Assembly (NCBI GenBank): GCA_030539295.1
Contig: JAUNSJ010000004.1
Span: 62,001 to 126,000, forward strand
Source: Planctomycetia bacterium
GTDB lineage: Bacteria > Planctomycetota > Planctomycetia > Pirellulales > Thermoguttaceae
DNA length: 64,000 nt
Reading direction: 5' to 3'
Part shown: positions 17,751 through 27,157 of the stretch, in pieces
Numbering within the stretch: the first letter of the stretch is position 1
Layout of the letters: every line of letters starts with the position of its first letter
Position numbers and translations under genes: made by a program
The notes under the pieces: model-generated
Told to the model about the DNA's origin: nothing
Seen by the model: only the letters and a program-made list of their open reading frames with translations
Databases searched by the model: none

Positions 17751-18965
17751 TTACCACTTGTACTGCGGTATTTTTAGCAGTTCGCCATCTCGCATGGCGG
17801 ATTCGTGGGCAATGACGCCGGCGATGGTCGTATTGAGCGCGGTAATAATATCGACACACGGTTTGCGTTCGCGCAAGATGGAGTCGATAAAGTCGACGGT
17901 CAGATAGCCGTGAGAGCCACCGTGTCCGCCGGCGTCCATGCCCGGGGGGAGAGCCGGTTTTTTCAGTTTGAGCTTTTCGACAATGGCATTACTTTCCGGG
18001 GTCATGCCTTGCCACGAATCGAGGTAGGAACCGAACTGGCCGCGATTGCGCCCTGATTCCGAGGGGAGGCAGGCGGCGTCCCAGTTAACGGCCATGCGGG
18101 CAACGCCGCCTTCGCTGGTCTTAAACAGTGCCGTTTCGCTCCCGAACGTGTTATTGTAGGTATTATTGCCTGGCTTATAGCAGTCTTTACTTCCCACATG
18201 GCCAAAGCAGGAAACTTCCGTGAAACTGCCGCCGGTCACGCATGTGTAATAGGCATTGGAATGTGTGGGATACCATTGTGGGGGCAGTCCAATCCGCCAG
18301 CCCTTGTAGGAGTCTGTGGTCCCTACCGAATAATGGAAATATTCGCCTTCGGTGTAATTCATTTTGCCAAATCCGCCTGCCTGATAGATTAAGCGAGAGG
18401 CGTAGAGGTCGTCGTGGAAGGCACTCGTTTCGTTTAAGGCGTAGATTTTTCCACTTTTTTTAACAGCTTCGAGGAGTCGCTCGCCATCTTCCACGCGACC
18501 AAAGACGGCTGGCACGGCGCACATGACATGCTTGCCTTTTTCGAGGCATTTGAGAACATGGTCCACATGACTGGGGGCGTCGGTTGCCACGAAAACGGCT
18601 TCAATGGAATCGTCTTTAACGAGTTCTTCCAAAGAGGGATATTTCTTTTCACAGCGGCAGGCTTGGGCCAGTTCGTCACACCGGTCAGGAAACAGGTCAC
18701 TGACGGCAGCAACTTCAACGTTCGGATGGTCCTGATAGCCAAACGAGGAACCAAATTTGCAAACGCCATTGCCAACGATGCCGACGCGTACTTTGCGGTC
18801 GGAGAACGGTTGCCAGACCTGGCTTGCGTCGATATCGGTTTGAGTTTGGTCGAATCCGGCAATAACCTTATCGTCGGCCAGGAGCGAGCTTCCGTAGAGC
18901 GAGGCGCCCAATCCGAGCAGTCCAGACGTTAAAAAACCACGACGTGAAACATTGCTGTTTTGCAT
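17751..18965 (-). CDS. Gfo/Idh/MocA oxidoreductase with Tat signal
   Basis: A 404-residue protein. The N-terminus SRRGFLTSGLLGLGASLYG is a twin-arginine signal. It is followed by a Rossmann NAD(P)-binding region (VRVGIVGNGVCKFG) and the family pattern VEAVFVATDAPSHVDHVLKCLEKGKHVMCA-like helix and strand (I note EKGKHVMC near the usual E-K-P site). The ATG at 18965 has AGGAGA seven bases upstream; a longer frame has no such support. Members oxidise or reduce sugars, or act on surface glycans after export. It is the last gene of the second ECF/FecR cassette, 82 bases after the DUF1559 gene. Substrate unknown. Confidence 0.8.
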   Translation of the reverse strand: MQNSNVSRRGFLTSGLLGLGASLYGSSLLADDKVIAGFDQTQTDIDASQVWQPFSDRKVRVGIVGNGVCKFGSSFGYQDHPNVEVAAVSDLFPDRCDELAQACRCEKKYPSLEELVKDDSIEAVFVATDAPSHVDHVLKCLEKGKHVMCAVPAVFGRVEDGERLLEAVKKSGKIYALNETSAFHDDLYASRLIYQAGGFGKMNYTEGEYFHYSVGTTDSYKGWRIGLPPQWYPTHSNAYYTCVTGGSFTEVSCFGHVGSKDCYKPGNNTYNNTFGSETALFKTSEGGVARMAVNWDAACLPSESGRNRGQFGSYLDSWQGMTPESNAIVEKLKLKKPALPPGMDAGGHGGSHGYLTVDFIDSILRERKPCVDIITALNTTIAGVIAHESAMRDGELLKIPQYKW

Positions 18966-19047
18966 TTTTTCTCCTAATAATAAAGGTGGGTAGCAAGGGC
19001 GAACGCGGACAGACGCCTGTCCGCAATTCGTTAATAATTTTGTATTT

Positions 19048-20220
19048 CTACAAACTGAAGGAAGCGGTTTCCCCGCCCTGCGGTGTGGCCATGGCACCCC
19101 AAATTCCATACGGACTTGGCCCGGTTGCAACTTGAGCTTTGGTAATATCACCGCAGTCGACGGTATCGGAGACAAATTTTACGGACCCATCCATCATGGC
19201 CGTATTAACGCCACCGCTATGATAGCTGGAGGCGCCGCCGGCAATCCAACGGTAATCACTCGTATAGATACAAGTAGGTGCGTTCGGGGGCAGACAAGCA
19301 ACGTACGCGGAGCTATTGGCACGTCCGTCGCTCCAAAATGTGCCGCGAAGTGTAAAGCTGGCGACCCGGAAGCTGACAATTTTACGACGATCCGTAGGGC
19401 TAAAGGCATAATCAATACAGGCACTCGGTTTGATTTGGATACTACCACTATCCGATACAGCCATTTCCGTAACGGTAGCGAGTCCGCCATGAATCCGATC
19501 GTCGCTCCATTTATTTGACACGGCGCCTTCAGAGCAGCACATGGTATTACTCGTACCATCAAGACAATCACCTAAGGATTTCCACATCTCTGCACGGAAC
19601 ATTCCCCGCCACGGGCTTCCGGCCTCCGTAGCACTGGTGGTTGTTGTCTTGTAGCGGGCATAGGGCATTTGCACCGCCCATGGTGATTCTCCTGCGCAAA
19701 ACATGACACTGGCAGCTCCTGTTGGCGGATGGGTACTTGCATTCATTGTGGTTGTTTCGTTTCCGAGAGGGTCGGATGGACAGATATAAGTAGGAATACG
19801 AGTTGTTTCATCAAACGCATTCCAGGCACTGGTGCCATGAGGAGGGTTCTCTGCATTGCTGTCAAAAACCTCAAAAATGGGATTTTGTTCCATGTAAGGC
19901 AACAGGAAGATTCGAATACTGCATGTGCCTGCTCTCGCAATTGCCACATTGTCTTGGCCTGCCGGATAGTCAGCTCCTACGATTTTTTTGTAAATTGTAC
20001 CCAGAGGCGGGCATGTGCCGTTGACGTCGTGATAATTTTGAACCGCCAGCGCGACCTGTTTCATATTGTTGGTGCACTGCATACGGCGAGCCGCTTCCCG
20101 AGCCGCCTGAACCGCTGGCAGCAGTAACGCGATTAAAATTCCAATAATCGCAATAACCACCAGAAGTTCCACAAGCGTAAAGGCGACGATTCTTTTCAAT
20201 TCGCTCAAAGTTCGTTTCAT
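19048..20220 (-). CDS. DUF1559 pseudopilin-like protein
   Basis: A 390-residue DUF1559 protein. The short leader [13 protein letters not shown] precedes [18 protein letters not shown], so processing would occur after Ala rather than the more usual Gly. The [11 protein letters not shown] segment and the C-terminal H-x9-DG motif ([16 protein letters not shown]) are intact, with SDTVDCGD after it. It belongs to the second cassette, between the small lipoprotein (49 bases upstream) and the Gfo/Idh gene (82 bases downstream). The order lipoprotein-DUF1559 is reversed relative to the first cassette. Confidence 0.9.
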   Translation of the reverse strand: MKRTLSELKRIVAFTLVELLVVIAIIGILIALLLPAVQAAREAARRMQCTNNMKQVALAVQNYHDVNGTCPPLGTIYKKIVGADYPAGQDNVAIARAGTCSIRIFLLPYMEQNPIFEVFDSNAENPPHGTSAWNAFDETTRIPTYICPSDPLGNETTTMNASTHPPTGAASVMFCAGESPWAVQMPYARYKTTTTSATEAGSPWRGMFRAEMWKSLGDCLDGTSNTMCCSEGAVSNKWSDDRIHGGLATVTEMAVSDSGSIQIKPSACIDYAFSPTDRRKIVSFRVASFTLRGTFWSDGRANSSAYVACLPPNAPTCIYTSDYRWIAGGASSYHSGGVNTAMMDGSVKFVSDTVDCGDITKAQVATGPSPYGIWGAMATPQGGETASFSL

Positions 20221-20269
20221 GGTCAGGTTCCTTTCGTGAAAATTAAGTTAAATAAAATTGTTATTTTTG

Positions 20270-20779
20270 CTAGTGGGTAAGATTCTCCGGTCCCAGTTTT
20301 TCTTCCCGCGCTGGTTTCCCGACGTCGAACGTGGATTCCGCGTTTTTACCGGATTTGACTTCGAGCGACAGCGGCGTTGTGTCCGCGGTACGGAACGACT
20401 TTTCGACGAGCCAGTAGATACGCGTGGGCGTCTTCGATTGACTTATGGCAGGATTGCCATCGGTCCCGCCGCCGGTGGCTTCTGTCTTGGTTACCGTTAC
20501 TTTAAAGGATCCCTCCGGGCAGCCGGGATAGCCATACGTGTAAAGTTTTGCGGTTCCACTGGCGTCGGTATTGGCGGCCACGGGCCATCGTGACAGGTTC
20601 GGGTCGTTCGGGACGAGCGAGACGGACGCGTCGGCCAGCGGGGCCCCGTCCTGTGTAATCTTAACAGAGACGGGATACAGTTTGGGCATTCCGTCGGGCA
20701 GCTTTTCACTGCAAGCGGTGCATAAAATGGCCGCGATTACAGGCACAATCGCAAAAATTGGCATTTTCACAGGTTTCAT
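20270..20779 (-). CDS. Small lipoprotein with carboxypeptidase-regulatory-like fold, family copy 2
   Basis: A 169-residue lipoprotein with lipobox LCTAC near residue 23 and the signature P-D-G-M-P-K-L-Y-P just after it. The body has the strand pattern GAPLADASVSL, TDASGTAKLYT and GCPEGSFKVTV. The C-terminus carries DTTPLSLEVKSG and FDVGKPAREE, matching copies 1 and 3. It lies 62 bases after the FecR-LamG gene and 49 bases before the DUF1559 gene on the same strand, so it is the third gene of a five-gene unit. Function unknown; a secreted Ig-like surface module is the best guess. Confidence 0.75.
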   Translation of the reverse strand: MKPVKMPIFAIVPVIAAILCTACSEKLPDGMPKLYPVSVKITQDGAPLADASVSLVPNDPNLSRWPVAANTDASGTAKLYTYGYPGCPEGSFKVTVTKTEATGGGTDGNPAISQSKTPTRIYWLVEKSFRTADTTPLSLEVKSGKNAESTFDVGKPAREEKLGPENLTH

Positions 20780-20841
20780 TGGGTCTCCTTTTCTTTCACA
20801 TAAAGTGTATGGTGTTTCGTCTTCACAAATTCAGGAATCTT

Positions 20842-22572
20842 TTATTCCAAAGCGAGTTCATCTTCACTCAAGGCACGTTTAAATATTTTAAATTCCTCCA
20901 GGGCACCGCCAAGTGTGCGGTCCTCCTGCTTGAACGATTTCCCGGACAGGAACCCGAGTTGCCCCTGACCAATTGTTATGGGAACCGGATCGTTCCAGGG
21001 AATCTCGGCCACGCGTTTGCCGTCGATATAGTGGGAGACGGTCTTCTTTTCTCCGTCGGCAACAACGGCAAACTTATACCAGCCGCCACAACTTTTCCAG
21101 TCCAGAAGCGGCTTGCTCTGGCAGGAGACGTTCTCCATGTTTTCGTTCGTTACGCAAAAATAGAGTTCGCCTGTTCGTGAAATTTGCCAGTAGATACCGC
21201 CCAGCGCGCGACCGAACTGTTTCGAGGCAAAGATCATATTGCCTTGCGATTGCAGTTCATTAATGCGAACGGAAGCGACCAGGGTTACGGATTCGAACGA
21301 GCCGGGGAGTCGAAATCGGCCTACGCCTTTTTTACCGCTGGCGTTCGTAAAGGCAATTGCATGTGTACCGGGCAAGGACCCTTCTTCCTCCTGTACAGCC
21401 GTTAAGGCAAGGTTGCCGGCTGTATTACTCCCGGAGATTTTGTTCGGAACGGAATTGCCTTGCCGTGACTCGGCGGAGTACCAGGCGACGAGCCAGGGCG
21501 AACGCGGACGTTCACGACTCTTCGTCTCCTTTTCGGCCACGAGTTTGCTGTACCATTGCGCCATCTTCTCATTGAACGAGGCGAAAGAGAGCTGGTTTTT
21601 ATCGTCAAAAGAAGCGTTTTGTACATGGTCGCGTGTGGCGGTAGCGGCGGTCCCCTTGGAAAGGCGAACCGGTTCTTCCAGGTCGCGACAGACCTCAACG
21701 AGTCCCTGGGTCACGCCAACGCGCAATTCGGAGTCATTCACATGAACGGTAAATTCGGTCCCGCGGTCGACGATGCGTGCGTAGGGCGTATTGACGACGA
21801 ACCCGGTCGCGGAGGGCGGCGCGTGTACGGCAACGGTTCCGCGTGAGCACCATAGGGCAAGTGGCCCGTCAACGCGAACGTGACATGGCCCGCTCAACAG
21901 GACTTCCGCGTCGTTATTAAAGGTCAGGCGGGTCATGCCACTGACCAGGGCCAGCGTGGAGCCAATGACCGACTGACCGCACTTGATTTGCGGAGTGTCT
22001 TCTGCCCAGACGGTCGCCAGTTCTCCTGACATGACAGCGACCCGGTCCGGCAGCTCCTGTGGCGTGGCGGGTTCCGCTTCCCGGTGCGGCAGAAAAGACA
22101 GGAGCAGAACAACGGCGACAAAAAGTCCTGCGGCAATGGCGCTTCCCACGGAAACAATCCGGGCAACGCGGCGCAAGCGGGCAGACGTATTCTTTCGCGT
22201 GAGCAGAGCATCGCTCCAAAAGAGTAGTGTCTGCAAAAATGTCTTGTCGGTCTCCGAATCCGTACGGGCGCAGTTCAACGGAATCGGGCTGTGTTCTGCG
22301 GTGTGAATCTCATTAATCCAGTGATGGGGATCGGTTTCGAAACTGAATGGTTCGGAGTCGTTGTCGATATAGACGGTCTGAAAAACTTTTTCCTGATCGT
22401 ACTTTGCGTGCAGGAAGAGGTCGGCATAGACGTTCCAGGCCAGTAAGGTGGCAACCCGGGGATCACTTTGACACATTCGCAGCAGTTCCGCGACGCCGGC
22501 TTCGTCTATGGTGCGGTCTGTATAATCGGCAACGAGTTTCGCCAGGGCATCGGTAATTATGAGTTCAGACAC
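20842..22572 (-). CDS. FecR-type anti-sigma regulator with LamG-like domain
   Basis: A 576-residue paralogue of the 10867-12627 protein with the same architecture: a helical cytoplasmic N-terminus, a transmembrane segment at about 140-162, a FecR domain with YARIVDRGTEFTVHV, and a C-terminal LamG-like domain (YWQISRTGELYFCV, HYIDGKRVAEIPW, GALEEFKIFKRAL). I chose the GTG at 22572 because AGGAGG lies five bases before it and it overlaps the sigma stop by eight bases, as in the first cassette. It probably controls the coupled ECF sigma factor. Confidence 0.8.
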   Translation of the reverse strand: MSELIITDALAKLVADYTDRTIDEAGVAELLRMCQSDPRVATLLAWNVYADLFLHAKYDQEKVFQTVYIDNDSEPFSFETDPHHWINEIHTAEHSPIPLNCARTDSETDKTFLQTLLFWSDALLTRKNTSARLRRVARIVSVGSAIAAGLFVAVVLLLSFLPHREAEPATPQELPDRVAVMSGELATVWAEDTPQIKCGQSVIGSTLALVSGMTRLTFNNDAEVLLSGPCHVRVDGPLALWCSRGTVAVHAPPSATGFVVNTPYARIVDRGTEFTVHVNDSELRVGVTQGLVEVCRDLEEPVRLSKGTAATATRDHVQNASFDDKNQLSFASFNEKMAQWYSKLVAEKETKSRERPRSPWLVAWYSAESRQGNSVPNKISGSNTAGNLALTAVQEEEGSLPGTHAIAFTNASGKKGVGRFRLPGSFESVTLVASVRINELQSQGNMIFASKQFGRALGGIYWQISRTGELYFCVTNENMENVSCQSKPLLDWKSCGGWYKFAVVADGEKKTVSHYIDGKRVAEIPWNDPVPITIGQGQLGFLSGKSFKQEDRTLGGALEEFKIFKRALSEDELALE

Positions 22573-23155
22573 GGGCACCTCCTGCGCGAAGTACACGCTG
22601 AACACAGTCCTTTATAGCGACGCGAATGCGTAAAAATGTTTTGTACAAGGCGGTCAGAGAAATCTTTTTTATTTCCGCTATTTCCACAATCGGAATATCT
22701 TCAAAATAATGCATTTCGACCAGTTCCCGACTTCGCGGCGTCAGGTTACCAATACATTGCGTCAAGGCAACCGATTCGTCGTCGAGATTTTCCGTTTGAA
22801 CCGACTTGTCAATCAGCTCCAGTTCATGCCCCACCAGTTCCGAAAGCTGGACGAATTTGGGCGAGTGGGTCTGAAGATGCTTCTTCCAGTAATCGTGAGC
22901 GCAATTGGTCGTAATCGTGCGTAAAAGTTCGGTTATTCCCTTATCGAGGTCGTAACGTTCGCAAGAGCGAATGAAACGAATATAGACATCGTTAACAATA
23001 TCGTCCTGCAGGTCAGGCGACGGGGCGGAGATCAGTGCCAAATGCCGAACGAAAGGATAATATTGCATGAAAAGCTGATTCGCCTTTTCCTGCTTATCCT
23101 TGTCAATCTCGGTCGCTTGAGCGGCTTTCGTCTTTTTTGCGGCTTTGGTCGCCAT
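22565..23155 (-). CDS. ECF-type RNA polymerase sigma factor
   Basis: A 196-residue paralogue of the 10305-10877 sigma factor. Region 2 contains DIVNDVYIRFIRSCERYDL, and region 4 contains a helix-turn-helix with VEIAEIKKISLTALYKTF. The N-terminal 20 residues are rich in Lys and Ala (MATKAAKKTKAAQ), an unusual basic tail. The ATG at 23155 follows GGAGAT. A longer frame would add a hydrophobic stretch unlike sigma factors. It heads a probable operon of five genes running to 17751: sigma, FecR-LamG, lipoprotein, DUF1559, Gfo/Idh. Confidence 0.85.
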   Translation of the reverse strand: MATKAAKKTKAAQATEIDKDKQEKANQLFMQYYPFVRHLALISAPSPDLQDDIVNDVYIRFIRSCERYDLDKGITELLRTITTNCAHDYWKKHLQTHSPKFVQLSELVGHELELIDKSVQTENLDDESVALTQCIGNLTPRSRELVEMHYFEDIPIVEIAEIKKISLTALYKTFLRIRVAIKDCVQRVLRAGGARV

Positions 23156-23368
23156 AATATCTCCACGATGAAATAACGGTACGAACATGGTACAAACGGT
23201 GAGGTTCGGAAGGATCGCGAACGAATCGCGAGGCAATCGGCCGGATTCTCCCCTCCTATAGAGTATAACACTTTCGAAAGCAAAAGAAATGGACAAAAAA
23301 CTGGAAAAAAAGAGAAAATAATTTTTCCGGCGAGGGAAAACGAACGCAAAACACATTTTCCACCCGGC

Positions 23369-23397
23369 TTGATGAAATTGAGCTTTCATTATATAAT
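23369..23397 (+). promoter_or_regulatory. glyS: Promoter of glyS with structured leader
   Basis: TTGATG, 17 bases, TATAAT, about 130 bases before the glyS start. The leader carries a hairpin near 23413-23431 (CCGCCC and GGGCGG around a CGATGGT loop) and then an AT-rich stretch. The leader length and hairpin leave room for regulation, but I see no recognisable T-box or riboswitch signature. Confidence 0.65.
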
Positions 23398-23527
23398 AGG
23401 AGCGTTAGGAGCCGCCCCGATGGTGGGCGGTGTGAAAAATCAATAAATCAATGCCAATTTAATAATGTGCGCAACATTCCAATTGCGTACGTTGTTCCAT
23501 TGGTCTATCCGGAAGGACTGTTCAATT

Positions 23528-25165
23528 ATGATAATGGAAGATTTGGTGGCTTTGTGCAAACGACGTGGTTTTCTCTTTCAGTCGAGTGAGATCTATGGCG
23601 GATTGAACGGTTTCTGGGATTATGGCCCGCTGGGCGTGCTGCTGAAGCGGAATGTGAAAGATGCCTGGTGGCGCGATATGGTCGAGTCGCATAATGAGCA
23701 GAAGATTGAAACGGGCGCACCGTCGACCTACGAGATGACCGGACTGGACTGCACGATTATTATGCACCCGCAAGTTTGGAAATGTTCAGGGCATTACGAT
23801 CTGTTCCACGATTATATGATCGACTGCCGCGAGTCGAAACGGCGTTATCGATTTGACCATGTGCGAGGCCGCTGGGTTACCGGACTGAAGCATGGGGAAG
23901 GGGGCGCCGCGGCGGTTGAGCAGAAAGTTTTTATAACGACGATGGAGACGGAAGACGTCCAGACCGCTCTGGACGCGGCGGCGGGCCATTACTTTGGCCT
24001 GCGCAAAAAGGATATGGATACACTGAAGTGGGAAGGGCCCATTGCCGGGATAACCGATATGACGAGCTTCGACGAGGTTGTCGGGCCAGACGCGAAACGA
24101 CCGGGTACCCTGACGGAACCGCGTGAGTTCAATCTTATGTTCAAGACGATCGTTGGTGCTCTTGGCGGTGAAGATGACGCGGCTTTTCTGCGTCCGGAGA
24201 CGGCCCAGGGCATTTTTGTCAACTTCAAAAATGTACTCGACTCGACGCGGGTAAAAGTGCCTTTTGGTATCGCGCAAATTGGCAAGAGTTTTCGCAATGA
24301 GATAACGCCGCGCAACTTTACGTTCCGGAGTCGGGAATTTGAACAGATGGAAATTGAATTTTTCTGTCATCCGGAAACGAGTCAGCAGTGGTATCAATAC
24401 TGGCGAGACCGCCGTTTTCGCTGGTATACGGAAATGGGACTGGCCGGGGAACGACTTCGACTGCGTGAGCATGAACAGGCGGAACTGGCACATTACTCCT
24501 GCGGTACGGCCGATATTGAATACGCGTTTCCGTTCCTGCCGGAAGGCGAATTTGGTGAACTGGAAGGCGTAGCGCATCGGGGCGACTTTGACCTGCGCAG
24601 TCATATGGAAGGGAAGCTTGTGCGTCAGGGGAATGAGCTTGTCTTGGAGAAGGACGCGGCGGGCCAGGTGCGGCATCGGGGTAGCGGCAAGGACCTTAGC
24701 TATTACGACGACCAGCGTAAGGAGCGATTCGTGCCGCACGTTATCGAACCGAGTTCCGGTGCTGACCGTGCCACACTCGCGTTTCTGTGCGAAGCGTATA
24801 CGGTGGACCAGGCTCCAACGGCGGAAAAAGGCGAGGACGCCAATCGAACGCTCATGAAATTTCATCCACGAATCGCCCCGGTTAAAGCGGCTATCTTTCC
24901 TCTGGTTAAAAAGGACGGCATGCCGGAACTGGCCGCTGACCTTTACGGGGAACTGAAAGAATATTTCCACGTTCAGTACGACGAAAAGGGAGCGATCGGG
25001 CGCCGCTATCGCCGCCAGGACGAAATTGGAACGCCCTTCTGTGTTACGGTCGATGGTCAGACGCTGACCGATGGAACCGTAACGCTGCGTGACCGCGACT
25101 CTCTTGAGCAGTGGCGAGTTCCGAAGTCGAAACTGGCGGACGAACTTCGTGCCCGACTTAAGTAG
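23528..25165 (+). CDS. glyS: Glycyl-tRNA synthetase, homodimeric class II type
   Basis: A 545-residue enzyme of the eukaryote/archaeal-like single-chain family, not the alpha2-beta2 type. It begins with LVALCKRRGFLFQSSEIYGG and has the class II motif 2 stretch SFRNEITPRNFTFRSRE near the middle. Typical segments LRPETAQGIFVNFKN and EIGTPFCVTVDGQT flank the active site and the C-terminal anticodon-binding domain. It attaches glycine to tRNA-Gly. I start at the ATG 23528, with AAGGA ten bases upstream; the ATG at 23534 is equally possible. The gene has its own promoter and ends 16 bases before a convergent small gene. Confidence 0.95.
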   Translation: MIMEDLVALCKRRGFLFQSSEIYGGLNGFWDYGPLGVLLKRNVKDAWWRDMVESHNEQKIETGAPSTYEMTGLDCTIIMHPQVWKCSGHYDLFHDYMIDCRESKRRYRFDHVRGRWVTGLKHGEGGAAAVEQKVFITTMETEDVQTALDAAAGHYFGLRKKDMDTLKWEGPIAGITDMTSFDEVVGPDAKRPGTLTEPREFNLMFKTIVGALGGEDDAAFLRPETAQGIFVNFKNVLDSTRVKVPFGIAQIGKSFRNEITPRNFTFRSREFEQMEIEFFCHPETSQQWYQYWRDRRFRWYTEMGLAGERLRLREHEQAELAHYSCGTADIEYAFPFLPEGEFGELEGVAHRGDFDLRSHMEGKLVRQGNELVLEKDAAGQVRHRGSGKDLSYYDDQRKERFVPHVIEPSSGADRATLAFLCEAYTVDQAPTAEKGEDANRTLMKFHPRIAPVKAAIFPLVKKDGMPELAADLYGELKEYFHVQYDEKGAIGRRYRRQDEIGTPFCVTVDGQTLTDGTVTLRDRDSLEQWRVPKSKLADELRARLK

Positions 25166-25181
25166 CGTTCGCGCCGGCCGG

Positions 25182-25505
25182 TTATGGAATGAACGTGCGC
25201 AGGAACGGACGCCAGGGACTCCTGACGATGACCGGACCGGGCAGTACGACCGGCGGGTACGGATTAACGACAGGCGGATAGACATAGGTAACCGGTGGCG
25301 GATTGGTCACATAAATGGGCGGCTGCGAGATCCAGACCGGCGGCAGATAGACCTGCGAATAGGCAGGATTGGCGTCGGCCGATTGCGTGGCGGCTGATGT
25401 CGCGTCCGGTTCCGTTGCGGCGAAACCGGACGTTGCGGCGAACAGACTCACGAATGAGAAAGTCGCGCCTAAAAGGACGGAAACAAGTAGATTGCGACGT
25501 GACAC
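25182..25505 (-). CDS. Small exported proline-rich protein
   Basis: A 107-residue protein with an N-terminal basic SRRNLL and a hydrophobic signal (LVSVLLGATFSFVSLFAATSGFA). After an Ala/Thr/Asp-rich stretch it has a Pro/Val/Tyr-rich tail with repeats such as PPVWI, PPIYV, PPPVTYVYPP and PYPPVVLP. The GTG start at 25505 follows AAAGGAG with seven bases between, so I prefer it to longer frames. No known domain is visible. A surface or cell-wall-associated linker is possible. It is convergent with glyS and divergent from the Gfo/Idh gene at 25650. Confidence 0.6.
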   Translation of the reverse strand: MSRRNLLVSVLLGATFSFVSLFAATSGFAATEPDATSAATQSADANPAYSQVYLPPVWISQPPIYVTNPPPVTYVYPPVVNPYPPVVLPGPVIVRSPWRPFLRTFIP

Positions 25506-25649
25506 GTTTGGGCTCCTTTCAGTTAAGGTTTGTGTTAGTGCCATTATAGAGTCGGTGACGACGGCGTGGGACCAGCCGGTAAATTTTACACGTTGCAAAT
25601 TCGGTTGAAATTCACATTTTTTAAAAAAGTCAGGGAGCAGGACATAAAA

Positions 25650-26882
25650 ATGGAAACGACTCCTCTTCGTATCGGTATCGTCGGCTACGGCATGATAGGA
25701 AAAGTGCACGCAATGGCGCATAAGGTTTTGCCTTGGTATGCGCCGGGTCTGGCACGTTTCGGTCAGATAACTCATGTGGCGACGGGGCATCGCGAGTCGG
25801 CACTGAAGGCGGCACGCCAGCTCGGCTGTGAATTCGCCACGTGCGACTTTCGCAACATAACGGAGAATCCCAATATTGACATTGTTCATATCTGCACGCC
25901 CAATGGTGAACATGTAGAACCGCTCATTTCGGCCCTTGAGCATAATAAACATATCTATTGTGACAAGCCGATGTGCGCGACGCTGGCCGAAGCGAATCGG
26001 GTACGCGACCTTCTGCTCAAAAAAGACGCGAACGGCAAACCGCTCTATACAGGTACGTCACAAATGACATTTCATCTGCGTTTCTTTTCCGCGATCATGA
26101 AGGCTAAACAGCTTCTTGCGGAAAAACAGCTTGGGCGCATTTTGCAATATCGGGTCGCCTATTTGCATTCGAGTAGTTCCTCGCCGTTTTCGCCCTGGAA
26201 GTGGAAACATTCATCGACCGGCGGGGCAAGTCGCGACCTGGCCTCGCATTTGCTGGACCTGATTGATGCCCTGCTCGGTCTTCCGGATTACGTTTTGGCC
26301 GAAGGGATAACGGCCTGGCCACGGCGTGTGGGTGCGAACTTAACTCCGCTGGAATCACTTCACGCGGACGACCCGGAGACTTGGCAACCGGTGGAGTCGG
26401 AAGACGCGGTGACCATTTTAACGCGTCACTGTCCGAAAGACGCACCGCGATTTTTCGGCGTGATCGAAGCGACGAAGCTGGCCACGGGTCACGAGGACGA
26501 CATGTTTTTGGAAATTAACGGCCATAAAGGCACGCTCCGTTTCTCGCTCATGAATTCCCATTATTTGGAATTTTTCGGACCGGAAGGGAAGTGGCAGGTT
26601 AGTGTCTCCGACGACAATCCGCCGGAGGAAACACCGGGCGTTTGGCGCTCACTCGCCTGTGGCGGACGCTACAGTATGCCGCACAGCGACTTTCCGAGTC
26701 CGAAGAGTCAAACAGGTTGGATTCGCGCGCACATTGCCTCGCTGGCCAATTTTATGCACAATGTAAATGAGGGCCTCCCCGGCAGTCCGGACCTGTTTCA
26801 GGGCTACCGTGTCCAGAGTGCGCTGGACGCTGTGGAACGCTCCTTTCGTCAGGCGTCGCCCACTTTTATTAAAGTCGGTTAG
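25650..26882 (+). CDS. Gfo/Idh/MocA oxidoreductase
   Basis: A 410-residue cytoplasmic member of the family without a signal peptide. The N-terminal Rossmann motif is IGIVGYGMIGKVHAMAH, followed by IDIVHICTPNGEHVEPL and HIYCDKPMCATLAEA, where DKP is the conserved catalytic-site sequence. The C-terminal half is the usual substrate-binding alpha/beta domain and includes SSTGGASRDLASHLLDLIDAL. It probably oxidises a sugar or inositol derivative with NAD(P). The ATG at 25650 has AGGA seven bases upstream. It differs from the exported member at 17.8 kb. A terminator hairpin follows it. Confidence 0.85.
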   Translation: METTPLRIGIVGYGMIGKVHAMAHKVLPWYAPGLARFGQITHVATGHRESALKAARQLGCEFATCDFRNITENPNIDIVHICTPNGEHVEPLISALEHNKHIYCDKPMCATLAEANRVRDLLLKKDANGKPLYTGTSQMTFHLRFFSAIMKAKQLLAEKQLGRILQYRVAYLHSSSSSPFSPWKWKHSSTGGASRDLASHLLDLIDALLGLPDYVLAEGITAWPRRVGANLTPLESLHADDPETWQPVESEDAVTILTRHCPKDAPRFFGVIEATKLATGHEDDMFLEINGHKGTLRFSLMNSHYLEFFGPEGKWQVSVSDDNPPEETPGVWRSLACGGRYSMPHSDFPSPKSQTGWIRAHIASLANFMHNVNEGLPGSPDLFQGYRVQSALDAVERSFRQASPTFIKVG

Positions 26883-26912
26883 TCTCCGGATTGACCAGAC
26901 GAAAAAGAGAGC

Positions 26913-26969
26913 CAGAGTCAAGCCGCCATCGGCTGCGTTTATCACGGTTTGACTCTGTTTTGGCTGTTT
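26913..26969 (+). terminator. Terminator after the Gfo/Idh gene
   Basis: CAGAGTCAAGCCG pairs with CGGTTTGACTCTG (13 pairs, one wobble), followed by TTTTGGCTGTTTT. Confidence 0.65.
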
Positions 26970-27009
26970 TGACGCAAAAAAGATATTATCATGACGCAAA
27001 AAGGATATT
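26970..27009 (+). promoter_or_regulatory. Two direct repeats upstream of the HzsA-related gene
   Basis: TGACGCAAAAA(A/G)GATATT occurs at 26970-26987 and again at 26992-27009, a 22-base period (two helical turns). It sits about 20 bases upstream of a perfect promoter, a good position for an activator site. Confidence 0.55.
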
Positions 27010-27027
27010 TTTCGCCCTCCTTTTCGC

Positions 27028-27056
27028 TTGACATTCTTTTTTCAGTCTGATATAAT
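27028..27056 (+). promoter_or_regulatory. Consensus sigma-70 promoter of the HzsA-related gene
   Basis: TTGACA, 17 bases, TATAAT: both boxes are perfect. The leader is about 95 bases. Confidence 0.85.
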
Positions 27057-27157
27057 TACTCTTGAGCGTAAGAAAAGGTGAAGAGATTGCTTTTTCTTAT
27101 AAGCGAATCCTTACCCGCCCTGTGCTGATTGCTTTATTGTTCAAAGGAGTATCAAAA

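Noticed and set aside
23786-25285. Long open frame antisense to glyS
   Set aside because: It is a mirror frame of the synthetase codons with no signal of its own.
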